DNA from: Paenibacillus_AQ nitricinens
Lineage (GTDB): Bacteria > Bacillota > Bacilli > Paenibacillales > Paenibacillaceae
Assembly: GCF_052056485.1 (NCBI RefSeq)
Contig: NZ_CP183948.1
Location: 6,262,001-6,326,000, forward strand
DNA: 64,000 nucleotides
Direction of reading: 5' to 3'
The notes below the pieces were generated by a model. It saw nothing but the letters and a program-made list of their open reading frames with translations, made no database searches and was not told the origin of the DNA. Shown here in pieces: positions 1-8,314 of the stretch. Within the stretch, counting starts at the first letter, position 1; every line of letters starts with the position of its first letter. The position numbers were made by a program, and so were the translations under genes.

Positions 1-85
1 TCATCTCTCCTGTCATTTACGCTTTTATAGTTCCAATTCTAGCTTAAAGCGAATGTTCAAGGAGGTACGAAAGGTCATCTTTTGA

Positions 86-184
86 AGGTGACTTAAGTCA
101 TCTCCTGAACTATATTAGTTGAACTTAAGATTTTTCTATTAAGGTAAGTCCGTGACTGCGGTGAATGTTTTTTAGTTCAACTTA
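86..184. promoter_or_regulatory. Candidate operator region of the two-component operon
   Basis: The leader upstream of the histidine kinase holds a perfect 12-bp palindrome, TGACTTAAGTCA (89-100), and two 9-bp odd-centred palindromes of the form AGTTNAACT (117-125 and 174-182). The latter sit inside near-identical 13-mers that differ at one base and lie 57 bp apart, the second just upstream of the start codon. LuxR-type response regulators such as the one at 1453 often bind short palindromes in their own promoter, so autoregulation is a reasonable inference. No clear -35/-10 pair was identified. Confidence 0.3.
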
Positions 185-198
185 TATAGTGAGAAAAT

Positions 199-1395
199 AT
201 GCTAAGATTAGAAAAAAACATAAAGGATGACACAGGCGTGACTAGAGAGCTAGACCTATTGCGTTACTTACTCATCATAGTTCCTGCATGTATTAGCATT
301 TACATCTACCCATATGCCGACTATGGGATTTTCACGTTACATATTCTGATGCTTCTATTCCTTGTAGTCATGGTGCCAAAGCTGCCCCTGTCCTTTCATG
401 CCTTGATAAGCATTGTGGAAATACTGTTCACCGCCTGGTTATGTTACCAGTACGGCAGCATAATGATTTTCCCCGCGATTTCAGCATTGCTTTATTATTC
501 TAGACTTCAGCCTCAAGCAGTGCCTCTCGTGTTTACGGTTGTGCATCTGATTACCTTAAACATCGCGCTCCGGGATTCCCCACAGCTTATAATCACTATC
601 ATCAACATTATGTTTCTGCTCATTGCTTATCTCAACGAATTGCTACAGAGGGCGGGGCGGGGCCGTGAGAACACCCTCCATCTATACGACGAGCTGCGAA
701 AAAAGCATTTCGAGCTGGATGAAGCCCGCAACCGACTGCTGGAGTTTAACGCCCAAGTAGAAGATGCAGCCGAGTCCAAAGAACGGGTTCGTATCTCCCG
801 CCAACTCCATGACGATATCGGCCACCGTCTCATTCGTATTAAAATGATGATGGAAGCTGCGTTACTTACCTTACCCACCTCCCCAGAGAGCGGGATGCAA
901 ATGATGGAGCTCATTCGAGATCAGTTGTCAGCCAGCATGGACGATATGCGCTCCGCAGTGAAGCGTATCAACTATACGCCACAATTAGAGGGCGCTTACG
1001 CGTTAGACCGACTGCTCGAAGAGACAGGGCGCGATACAGGAATTGAGACCTCATACCAAGTGCTTGGGATACCTTATCCGCTATATCCTAGTATTCAAGT
1101 GATCTTGTATAAGAACGCCCGGGAAGCCATAACCAATGCCCTACGTCATGGAAAAGCAACAGCCATTTGGATTGAAATCTACTTCAGCGATACTGGAGTT
1201 ACTATGGAGGTCAGCAACAACGGGACAGTTCCCGAAGGCAGTAAGCTAAGCAAACTACCGGAAAGTGGAGGGGTGGGAATGAAAGGAATGTTAGAACGAA
1301 CGCAGCTGATTGGCGGAACCTTGGAACTACTGCAGGAGCCACATTTCACCATTGTTACGCGGTTGCCCATTTATAAGCAGGGAGAGATTGTATAG
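199..1395 (+). CDS. Sensor histidine kinase, NarL/DesK (HisKA_3) type
   Basis: Membrane sensor kinase of 398 residues. Residues about 20-145 are hydrophobic and can form five or so membrane segments with very short loops, so the stimulus is probably sensed in or near the membrane, as in DesK/LiaS-like kinases. A coiled linker (150-195) leads to the HisKA_3 dimerisation helix SRQLHDDIGHRL with the phosphoacceptor His204. The C-terminal ATPase shows an N-box (NAREAITNALRHG) and a glycine-rich G-box (GGVGMKGMLER). It is followed 57 bp later by its cognate LuxR-type regulator, and the two almost certainly form one operon. The signal is unknown. The shallow ligand-free architecture resembles YxjM/YdfH-type kinases, but I cannot assign an orthologue. 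Confidence 0.9.
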   Translation: MLRLEKNIKDDTGVTRELDLLRYLLIIVPACISIYIYPYADYGIFTLHILMLLFLVVMVPKLPLSFHALISIVEILFTAWLCYQYGSIMIFPAISALLYYSRLQPQAVPLVFTVVHLITLNIALRDSPQLIITIINIMFLLIAYLNELLQRAGRGRENTLHLYDELRKKHFELDEARNRLLEFNAQVEDAAESKERVRISRQLHDDIGHRLIRIKMMMEAALLTLPTSPESGMQMMELIRDQLSASMDDMRSAVKRINYTPQLEGAYALDRLLEETGRDTGIETSYQVLGIPYPLYPSIQVILYKNAREAITNALRHGKATAIWIEIYFSDTGVTMEVSNNGTVPEGSKLSKLPESGGVGMKGMLERTQLIGGTLELLQEPHFTIVTRLPIYKQGEIV

Positions 1396-1452
1396 GGAAC
1401 GTAGGACTCGAGGCAAAGATGAAATCTAAATTATGAAAAAGGAGCCACGCTA

Positions 1453-2106
1453 ATGATTAAGGTGATGATTGTAGATGACGATCCTTTTATTCGTCAAAGT
1501 CTGCAAGTGCTGCTAGGGATGGACCCCGATATTGAAGTGATCGGAGCGGCAAGTGAGGGGAATGAAGCCTTGCGTTTGCTTCAAGCGGGGGACATAGCCG
1601 ATGTGATTCTAATGGATATTCGGATGCCCGGCTGTGGTGGGGTTGAAGGGACAGAGAAGATTAAGCAGGCTTTCCCTCAAGTTTCGATACTGATGCTAAC
1701 CACCTTCGATGACGATGAGTATATCATTGAAGCGCTTCGCAACGGAGCCAGTGGATATTTGCTCAAAAACATACCGCCAGACCGTATTATACAAGGCGTC
1801 AAAACAGTCCATGAAGGTAATATGCTGATTCACCCTGATATTGCGCGCAAGCTTGCCACCTTTCTACAGCCCGCTGCTCGCCCTGAATCTCCAAAGGTAC
1901 AGCCATTGGAATCTTTTGGACTAACCAAAATGGAACTGGCCGTTGTCGCCTCTATCGCTGAGGGGCATAGCAACAAAGAAATCGCCGGACAGCTGTTTCT
2001 TAGCGAGGGTACGGTCAAAAATTACATAACAGATATTCTGAGTAAATTAGAGCTGCGGGATCGGACGCAGATTGCTATTTTTTATTTGAAGGGTGGGCGG
2101 GGATAG
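1453..2106 (+). CDS. Response regulator, NarL/FixJ family
   Basis: Cytoplasmic DNA-binding regulator of 217 residues, partner of the kinase directly upstream. The receiver domain (1-120) has the acidic pocket DDD at 8-10, the phosphorylation site Asp55 in LMDIRMPG, the conserved Thr in LTTFDDDE and the Lys in LLKN. After a short linker a LuxR-type helix-turn-helix (about 150-210) reads SNKEIAGQLFLSEGTVKNYI. A strong ribosome site, AAAAGGAG, precedes the ATG. Targets cannot be read from this window; palindromes in the operon leader (86-184) are candidates for autoregulation. A bidirectional terminator follows at 2116-2157. Confidence 0.93.
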   Translation: MIKVMIVDDDPFIRQSLQVLLGMDPDIEVIGAASEGNEALRLLQAGDIADVILMDIRMPGCGGVEGTEKIKQAFPQVSILMLTTFDDDEYIIEALRNGASGYLLKNIPPDRIIQGVKTVHEGNMLIHPDIARKLATFLQPAARPESPKVQPLESFGLTKMELAVVASIAEGHSNKEIAGQLFLSEGTVKNYITDILSKLELRDRTQIAIFYLKGGRG

Positions 2107-2115
2107 GAGTTCTAC

Positions 2116-2157
2116 AAAAAAGCCCGGACTCCATATTTCCAGAGTCCGGGCTTAACT
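2116..2157. terminator. Bidirectional rho-independent terminator
   Basis: A perfect 12-bp stem (2120-2131 with 2142-2153) with a 10-nt loop, A-rich on the left and T-containing on the right. It separates the convergent response regulator and the MinJ-like gene and can serve both. Confidence 0.85.
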
Positions 2158-2161
2158 TTAT

Positions 2162-3493
2162 CTATCCTTCTGCCGATTCCTTCTTGGCTTTATCGACTTT
2201 ATCGACTTTGTTCTGTTTGATTCGCCCAATCGGAAGATTCCGGCTGCGAGTACCTGTCTTCATCGCAATGATGCTGAAAATGCTAGAAGGCTTCGCCTCC
2301 GCAGTAACTGCTCCATCTGTCTCCGGTACCAGAATGATCCCGAGCTGATGATGGTCCCCGTCGTAGATCGGGCTCTGAAGGTATTTACTCTCCCCTTCAC
2401 GGTTCTGCACCTCCAGCTTGCAAAACGCTGGATTCATGCGCAGCGCCTCATGTAGCTGCGCGGCATCGGTCAACAGAACCCCGTTGACCTTCAGTAAAAT
2501 CTCGCCGGGCAAGATGCCCAGCTCCTGCCCGGGACTGCCCGGCAGCACGGCCAGCACTTTGCGGCCGCGCGGTGGATGCACGAAGATGGGACTGATGCTG
2601 CGCTCTTCCAGAGCGCTGTACCAGCTTAACCCTTCGTGCAGCACCATCGCTGCGAGCGCCGCGAGCAGGGTCAGCGGGCTCCACCAAGCGGCAAGCAGGC
2701 TTAAGCCGAGCAGGACGATGCTGTACATCAGCAGCCGTCCTGAAGTGCGGGCCGCCTTGCGCCCGGGCAGCATGCCCTGCGTCATCTCGCTGAAGCCAAT
2801 GATGACGGGCAAAGAGACCATGCCAAGCCCGCCGCCCAGCAGCGGCTGCCATGGCAGATCCGTTCCTGCGCCCGAAGGGATCAGCAGGAACAGCGGCAGC
2901 GGCCAGAAAGCCTGCAGCTGATAGCCGCCGACAACCATGCCGCGCTTGCCCTTCAAGAAGAGGGGCGTCGCAAGCTTTGCTCCTTGCCAGCGGGCCAGCA
3001 GCGCCTCCGCCATGTGCAGTAGCGCAGCTAGCACTAGCAAGGCGGGAATATCCATCTCCCGTATGGCTGTTGTAATATTTCCGACCGTTCCACTATGTAA
3101 GGCATCCGGAAAGAACGACAATACAAATTGAACAACGCCTAGCAGACCTATAGAATAGGCGAAGCACAAATACCGCACACGCAATAGCGATAGCAATATA
3201 CTAACTACCCAAATGCAGGCTACAGCTGTACCTGATAAGGATACCCCTAACAATATGGCTGCAATAGACACCACTAGTCCCATTACCAGCCCGCTCCACA
3301 CCGTTCGCCACGTTTCTTGACCCCAGCTATGTAACTTCACATGAATCAGCTTACGTTCTAATGCCACCTGCCGACGGTAATACAACGCAATAAATATAAT
3401 AGCAATATAGTAATATGGCTGGATCAATAAGTGTAAGAACGCCGTGCCCAAGCTTCCTAATAAATCCTGAATCACATTCAAACTGTTCGTCAC
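2162..3493 (-). CDS. minJ: MinJ-like multispanning membrane protein with PDZ domain
   Basis: Integral membrane protein of 443 residues with about eight hydrophobic segments in residues 20-290 and a C-terminal PDZ domain (about 300-385, with PGSPGQELGILPGEILLKVNG). In B. subtilis, MinJ has this architecture, links DivIVA to MinCD at poles and septa, and lies in the same neighbourhood downstream of ftsEX-ctpB. That synteny is the main reason for the name; divergence is too high to be certain by eye. The start is unclear: a GTG at 3493 sits only 1-2 nt after AAGGAG, and a TTG four codons later is more distant. The part encoding the later membrane segments and PDZ (about 2450-3030) is markedly GC-rich, creating long meaningless ORFs in other frames. 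Confidence 0.65.
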   Translation of the reverse strand: MTNSLNVIQDLLGSLGTAFLHLLIQPYYYIAIIFIALYYRRQVALERKLIHVKLHSWGQETWRTVWSGLVMGLVVSIAAILLGVSLSGTAVACIWVVSILLSLLRVRYLCFAYSIGLLGVVQFVLSFFPDALHSGTVGNITTAIREMDIPALLVLAALLHMAEALLARWQGAKLATPLFLKGKRGMVVGGYQLQAFWPLPLFLLIPSGAGTDLPWQPLLGGGLGMVSLPVIIGFSEMTQGMLPGRKAARTSGRLLMYSIVLLGLSLLAAWWSPLTLLAALAAMVLHEGLSWYSALEERSISPIFVHPPRGRKVLAVLPGSPGQELGILPGEILLKVNGVLLTDAAQLHEALRMNPAFCKLEVQNREGESKYLQSPIYDGDHHQLGIILVPETDGAVTAEAKPSSIFSIIAMKTGTRSRNLPIGRIKQNKVDKVDKAKKESAEG

Positions 3494-3537
3494 ACTCCTT
3501 TTCTTCCCTGAATATTAGCCCTTAATCTTTTTAACAG

Positions 3538-3566
3538 AAAAAAAGAAGGCTGAATTCAGCCTTCTT
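3538..3566 (-). terminator. Terminator after ctpB
   Basis: A perfect 24-bp palindrome at 3543-3566 overlaps the ctpB stop codon and is followed on the minus strand by a run of seven T. It should uncouple most ctpB transcription from the MinJ-like gene. Confidence 0.8.
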
Positions 3567-5031
3567 ACTTTTTCGACGCTGCCGCCTTAATTTCCTTCTG
3601 AATTTCAGCAATCCCTCTATTCCGTTGGTTGTCGTGGGTAGGATCCTGGATCACCTTGATCAGTGCCACCTCCAGCGCCTCCGCGGTCTTGGCATCGATC
3701 ATCCCTGTGACTTGAAGTTTCGCTTCACTCTGGAATTTCTTCACTGCATTCTTAGTGCCAGTATCGAAATAGCCATCTTTACGACCAGGCTTGTAGCCTA
3801 AGCCATCCAGCATCGTCTGCGCACTCTTTACATCACCGTTGTTCATGTTATATTGCAGCGTCACGCTCTTGTTAATCGGAGCCACTGAGAAGTAATCCGG
3901 CTGCGCTACCGCGATATCCGGTTTAATTCCCTTTCCGTGGATCCATGTGCCGTCCGGTGTAAGCCATTTAGCAATGGTAACCTTCAGCAAGCTGCCATCT
4001 CCAAGCTGTTTGTCAAAACTTGTCTGCACCGTGCCTTTACCAAATGAATTATCACCAATCAGCTTGGCTCCCGCTGACTGCTGCAAGGCACCCGCCAATA
4101 TTTCCGAGGCGCTCGCGCTACCTTTATTCATTAGCACTACCACTGGATAAGCCTTGCTCGACCCCTTGGAGGTGCTAACTTCGCGTTTTTTATCTTTGTA
4201 TTCTATTTGAACTATATTTTTACCAGCTGGAACGAACTCCTCAGCCATCTCAATAACAATCGGGAGGACACCGCCTGGATCATTACGGACATCAATAACC
4301 AACCCCTTCATGCCTTGCTTCTCCAGCTTCCCAAGCTCTTCCTTGAATCGTTCTGCGGTATTTAGGGAGAACTGAGTGACCTCGATTACCCCTACTCCGT
4401 CTTTTTCCATAGTTGAGTATACCGTCTCAAGCTTCACATCATCCCGGGTAAGAGCAAACTCCAGAGGCTCTACAGAGCCAGAACGTTGTATTTTCAAAGT
4501 GGCCTTACTGCCTTTTGGTCCGCGTATCTTCGCAACAGCCGCATTTAGGTCCAAGCCTTCTAGCGATTCTCCGTTAACAGACAGGATGATATCTTTGGCC
4601 TGAATCCCTGCTTTTTCAGCAGGTGAACCTTTGATTGGGGAGACCACGACTACCTTGCCGTTATCCGAAGAAACTTCTGCACCGATACCTGAAAAGGAAC
4701 CCTCTATGCTCTCTTCAAATTTCTCAGCTGTTTCTTTGCCCATATAGTTGGAATAAGGATCGCCTAGCGCTTCCATCATACCGTTGACAGCACCATCTAT
4801 CAGCTTCTCCCGATCTACCGTCTCGTAGTAATTGCTCTCAATCAAACTGAGCGCAGTCCCAAGCTTCTGGGATTCCTTCTGCTGTAGACCTGCAACCTGC
4901 AACGCAGAGGCCAATCCTTGTCCTGCAGCTTGTCCAAAGACATGAGTATAACCCGTCACGCCCAAGGTTACTAAGCTACCGCATAGCAGGGCGGCGATAA
5001 TCATAAACGCCGCGGTGCTTTTTTTTAACAT
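3565..5031 (-). CDS. ctpB: Carboxy-terminal processing protease, S41 family
   Basis: Secreted, membrane-anchored serine protease of about 488 residues. It has an N-terminal signal anchor (residues 6-28), a PDZ domain (about 115-190), the S41 protease fold and a C-terminal peptidoglycan-binding domain (about 395-455). In this numbering Ser307 (NKGSASASE), Lys332 (SFGKGTVQ) and Gln336 form the expected Ser-Lys-Gln catalytic set. In B. subtilis, CtpB trims SpoIVFA during sporulation; here its place beside ftsEX and a wall peptidase also suggests envelope duties. I chose the ATG at 5031 because GGTGGG lies 5-6 nt upstream and the signal anchor begins there; the 31-codon upstream extension would start at a TTG without a ribosome site. 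Confidence 0.92.
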   Translation of the reverse strand: MLKKSTAAFMIIAALLCGSLVTLGVTGYTHVFGQAAGQGLASALQVAGLQQKESQKLGTALSLIESNYYETVDREKLIDGAVNGMMEALGDPYSNYMGKETAEKFEESIEGSFSGIGAEVSSDNGKVVVVSPIKGSPAEKAGIQAKDIILSVNGESLEGLDLNAAVAKIRGPKGSKATLKIQRSGSVEPLEFALTRDDVKLETVYSTMEKDGVGVIEVTQFSLNTAERFKEELGKLEKQGMKGLVIDVRNDPGGVLPIVIEMAEEFVPAGKNIVQIEYKDKKREVSTSKGSSKAYPVVVLMNKGSASASEILAGALQQSAGAKLIGDNSFGKGTVQTSFDKQLGDGSLLKVTIAKWLTPDGTWIHGKGIKPDIAVAQPDYFSVAPINKSVTLQYNMNNGDVKSAQTMLDGLGYKPGRKDGYFDTGTKNAVKKFQSEAKLQVTGMIDAKTAEALEVALIKVIQDPTHDNQRNRGIAEIQKEIKAAASKK

Positions 5032-5156
5032 GATGTTCCCACCGTCCCTTCTTGTCCATCTTGTAAACAACATCCTAAGTCCGTCCTGAAAGGTACGGTA
5101 TCTCTTCCAGTATATGCCGTACAATCAAATAATATGAGTGATAAGTTCGTTAAAAA

Positions 5157-6464
5157 TTAGAGATAAGGCATAGGATTCACTGTCTTACCATCAATCCGCA
5201 CTTCAAAATGAAGGTGAGGACCCGTTGAATTACCTGTGGAACCAGATTCAGCAATCACATCTCCGCGATTAACTTTATCCCCAGAACTAACCCTAATACC
5301 GCCTTTGCGGATATGTCCGTAGAGGGTCCAAACCCCGCCTCCATGATCAATAATTACACAATAACCATAGCCGCTATACCATTCAGCTACGATTACTGTT
5401 CCGGAATCAGCTGCATGAATACTGGTTCCTTGTGGAACCGCAAAATCGACCCCGGTGTGTACTTTACCCCTCTCACCTGTGATCGGATGTGTCCGTGGTC
5501 CATAAGAGGACGAGATCCTTGCTGATCCTACAGGAAGTAGAAACGGTCCATCTCCACCTGAATATCCCGTTTCACTAGAGCTGGAGCTAGAACTACTGCT
5601 TCCCTTACTAGCTGCAGCTGCAGCCTTCTTGGCAGCCGCCGCAGCTCTACGAGCCGCTTCCGCCTTAGCCGCTGCTGCTCTGCGAGCGGCTTCCTCTGCC
5701 TTAATCTTATCCTTTTGCGTTTCCAGCGCAGAGCGTTCGCTTGCCAGTTTGACCAGCTTTTCATCCTGCTCTTCACTTAAATCATCACTTTCTTGAATTT
5801 GCTTATCATAGAATGCGATAAGCTCCTGTTTCTCAGCTTCTTTCTCCTTCAGCAGACTTCTCTGTTGTTCCAAAGAAGTATACAGCTGCTTGGCTTGGGC
5901 ATATTGCCCTTCAAGCTCTTGTTTCTTCTCTATCACCGTCTGCTTGTCCAGCTTATGTTGAACTAACAGCTCCTGATCCTGATCCACAATCATCTTAAGT
6001 GAATCCGCGCGATCCAGAAAATCAGCGAAGCTTGTCGATGAGAGCAAAACATCCAAGTAAGAAACCGCTCCATCGGTATACATCAAGCGAACACGGGACC
6101 CCAAGACTTCCTCTCTGGAGGCGACTCGCGCCTCTGCTTTATCCAATTCCGTTGCAGTAACATTCAAAGATTGTTCTGTGTCGGAAATTTTGGTAGAGAT
6201 TTCGGTCATTTTGCCCTTAACTTGATCCACTTGCTGTAAGACATATTGCAGATTGAGATTCGTCTTATTCTTATAATGCTGTGCTTCCTGCGTTTGGGAC
6301 GCCGCTTTCTCCTGCTGCGCCTTAGCTTCCTGCACCTCTTTTTGCAGCTGCTTTAGCTGCTTGTCGATTTCGGCAACACTTGTTTTTTTGGCATATCCAT
6401 CAGAGGTCTGGAATATAGTGACAGCTAGTAACATTACGGCTAGTCCGGCAGCAATCTTCTTCAA
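5157..6464 (-). CDS. Coiled-coil M23 (LytM) peptidoglycan endopeptidase
   Basis: Exported wall hydrolase of about 435 residues, EnvC-like in layout. A signal peptide comes first, then a long double coiled coil (about 25-235, rich in K, E and Q), an Ala/Arg-rich stretch, a run of nine serines, and a C-terminal M23 domain with the zinc-site motifs HTGVDFA and GPHLHFEVR. It lies 30 bp downstream of ftsX. In other bacteria FtsEX controls a coiled-coil wall hydrolase or activator (EnvC, PcsB, CwlO), so this protein is the likely FtsEX-gated enzyme; that is inference from architecture and position. The TTG at 6464 is preferred over GTG 6485, because GGGGAG sits 6 nt before it and it starts the signal peptide. 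Confidence 0.88.
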   Translation of the reverse strand: MKKIAAGLAVMLLAVTIFQTSDGYAKKTSVAEIDKQLKQLQKEVQEAKAQQEKAASQTQEAQHYKNKTNLNLQYVLQQVDQVKGKMTEISTKISDTEQSLNVTATELDKAEARVASREEVLGSRVRLMYTDGAVSYLDVLLSSTSFADFLDRADSLKMIVDQDQELLVQHKLDKQTVIEKKQELEGQYAQAKQLYTSLEQQRSLLKEKEAEKQELIAFYDKQIQESDDLSEEQDEKLVKLASERSALETQKDKIKAEEAARRAAAAKAEAARRAAAAAKKAAAAASKGSSSSSSSSSETGYSGGDGPFLLPVGSARISSSYGPRTHPITGERGKVHTGVDFAVPQGTSIHAADSGTVIVAEWYSGYGYCVIIDHGGGVWTLYGHIRKGGIRVSSGDKVNRGDVIAESGSTGNSTGPHLHFEVRIDGKTVNPMPYL

Positions 6465-6494
6465 CTTGCACTCCCCATCCTTCACTTTTTAATA

Positions 6495-7409
6495 TTAAAC
6501 TTTCAAGAACCTACGAATAGAAACCGTGCTTCCCCAGACGCCGATCAGCACGCCTAGTCCAACTAGTACACCAACGACCAGCATCCAAATACTATCGAAC
6601 GGAATTAGCTGCAATTGGAGCATAGGATCTCCCTGTACAGTCGATTCCAAAGTGCTGTAACCCAAATACAAGACAACGGAGGTAATGAGCGATCCGATCA
6701 GACCGATCAGTGCTCCTTCTATAAAGAAAGGCCAGCGAATAAAATAATTTGTCGCACCTACGAGCTTCATAATGCCAATCTCCTTACGACGAGCAAGTAT
6801 CGTAACCCGAATCGTATTAGAGATGAGGAACATAGACATGAGCCCCAGACCTGCTACAAAAATAAAACCAATGTTCCGTACAGCGCGGGTTATTTTGAAC
6901 AAGGTTTCGATCGAGCCCTTGCCATACTTCACTTTATAAATAGGCTGCTCGGTATGTGTCTTGTTGAGTGCTTCGATCTTCTCAGCCACAAAGGCTACCG
7001 TAGTAGGTTCAACAACTTCTACCTTAAGCGTATCTGGGAGAGGGTTATTGTCTTCATCGAACCCTTCCAGAAGCTCAGCTGCGTCCTCACCCATGTCTGC
7101 ACGGAGATCTTTAAGCCCTTGGTCCTTGGAGATGAACGTAATCTTGCTGACCTCCGGCATATTACCAATTTCAGTCTGCAAAGTCTCACGCAGCTTCTGA
7201 TCTACATTTAGTGCCAAATGCACATTAATCTGTACCTGACTGTCTGCCCCATCCGCTACGGCATTCACATTAAGAACAAGAAGAATAAATACACCTAGGA
7301 CAAAAAGAGAGACAACTATGGAAGTGATCGAAGCAATCGACATCCAGCCATTACGGAATACGCTTTTGAAGCCTTCCCGCATGTGTCGCAAGAAGGTCTT
7401 AAAACTCAT
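6495..7409 (-). CDS. ftsX: Cell division ABC transporter permease FtsX
   Basis: Inner-membrane partner of FtsE, about 304 residues. It has one membrane helix near residue 25-47, a large extracytoplasmic loop (about 50-165) that in other species contacts a wall hydrolase, then three C-terminal helices. The N-terminal HMREGFKSVFRNGWMS is typical of the Gram-positive family. The gene overlaps the end of ftsE. An ATG at 7415 is also in frame, but GAGGGG abuts it, so the ATG at 7409 is better spaced. The next gene, a coiled-coil M23 peptidase, is the expected partner. Confidence 0.93.
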   Translation of the reverse strand: MSFKTFLRHMREGFKSVFRNGWMSIASITSIVVSLFVLGVFILLVLNVNAVADGADSQVQINVHLALNVDQKLRETLQTEIGNMPEVSKITFISKDQGLKDLRADMGEDAAELLEGFDEDNNPLPDTLKVEVVEPTTVAFVAEKIEALNKTHTEQPIYKVKYGKGSIETLFKITRAVRNIGFIFVAGLGLMSMFLISNTIRVTILARRKEIGIMKLVGATNYFIRWPFFIEGALIGLIGSLITSVVLYLGYSTLESTVQGDPMLQLQLIPFDSIWMLVVGVLVGLGVLIGVWGSTVSIRRFLKV

Positions 7410-8085
7410 AGCCATATTCCCCTCTCGCCTGGTCTCTCACAATGTTTCCGTTCTCAATCGCAAGCACCCGCTTGCGCATTTTATTCACGATATCTCTATT
7501 ATGGGTAGCCATTACAATGGTTGTTCCACGAAAATTAATTTCGTCCAGCAACTGCATAATGCCCCATGAAGTCTCAGGGTCTAAGTTTCCTGTAGGCTCG
7601 TCCGCAATAATAACAGATGGGTTGTTAACGATAGCCCGGGCAATTGCAATCCGCTGCTGCTCTCCACCTGAGAGCTGTGAGGGCTCACGATTTGCTTTAT
7701 TTTTGAGTCCAACCAGATCGAGGACTTCATTCACACGTTTCTTGATGACCTTCTTCGGTGCTTCAATAACTTCCATGGCAAAAGCAACATTCTCATACGC
7801 TGTCATCCTTGGCAATAACCGGAAATCTTGAAACACAACGCCGATATTACGGCGCACATATGGGATTTTACGTTGTTTAAGCTTCCCTATGTTAAAGCCT
7901 CCCACAGAAATTTGACCTTTAGTTGGCACTTCTTCTCTATAAATCAATTTCATAAAAGTAGATTTACCCGCGCCGGATGGACCGACAACATACACGAATT
8001 CATTGCGGTCAATTTTTACTGAAACTCCTTGCAGTGCGTGAGTTCCGTTAGGGTACGTCTTCCATACATCTTGCATTTCAATCAT
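7399..8085 (-). CDS. ftsE: Cell division ATP-binding protein FtsE
   Basis: Cytoplasmic ABC ATPase of 228 residues, the usual FtsE length. The Walker A GPSGAGKST, Q-loop (VVFQDFRLLP), signature LSGGEQQRIAIARA and Walker B VIIADEPTGNLDPET are all intact. It forms a complex with FtsX (overlapping gene) and couples ATP hydrolysis to septal wall hydrolysis. The ATG at 8085 follows GGGAAGTGAG; the in-frame TTG upstream lacks a ribosome site. It is the first gene of the ftsE-ftsX-M23-ctpB group. The 230 bp between it and the divergent VanW gene must contain promoters for both directions. Confidence 0.96.
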   Translation of the reverse strand: MIEMQDVWKTYPNGTHALQGVSVKIDRNEFVYVVGPSGAGKSTFMKLIYREEVPTKGQISVGGFNIGKLKQRKIPYVRRNIGVVFQDFRLLPRMTAYENVAFAMEVIEAPKKVIKKRVNEVLDLVGLKNKANREPSQLSGGEQQRIAIARAIVNNPSVIIADEPTGNLDPETSWGIMQLLDEINFRGTTIVMATHNRDIVNKMRKRVLAIENGNIVRDQARGEYGYEF

Positions 8086-8314
8086 TTTCTCACTTCCCAA
8101 TTATGACATTTTCCACTTGTGTGAATCGACAGAGTCCAGCTTAAGTTTCCATAAACTTCAATATTTCCGCAATGTATCTATTGTAACAAATCTGTAACCG
8201 ATTGAGTACCCCGTAACTGCCCCACTATTCGAAAGTTTTGTAATGTCTGTACATATACATATAAAAAGCACCTACTGTGCTGCTCGCAGAAGCCATCCAG
8301 GAAGGAGATTATTC

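Noticed and set aside
2448..2852. 134-codon second-frame ORF inside the MinJ-like gene
   Set aside because: GC-rich shadow frame on the same strand with no motif.
6615..7211. 198-codon plus-strand ORF inside ftsX
   Set aside because: Antisense shadow of ftsX with a translation of no known family.
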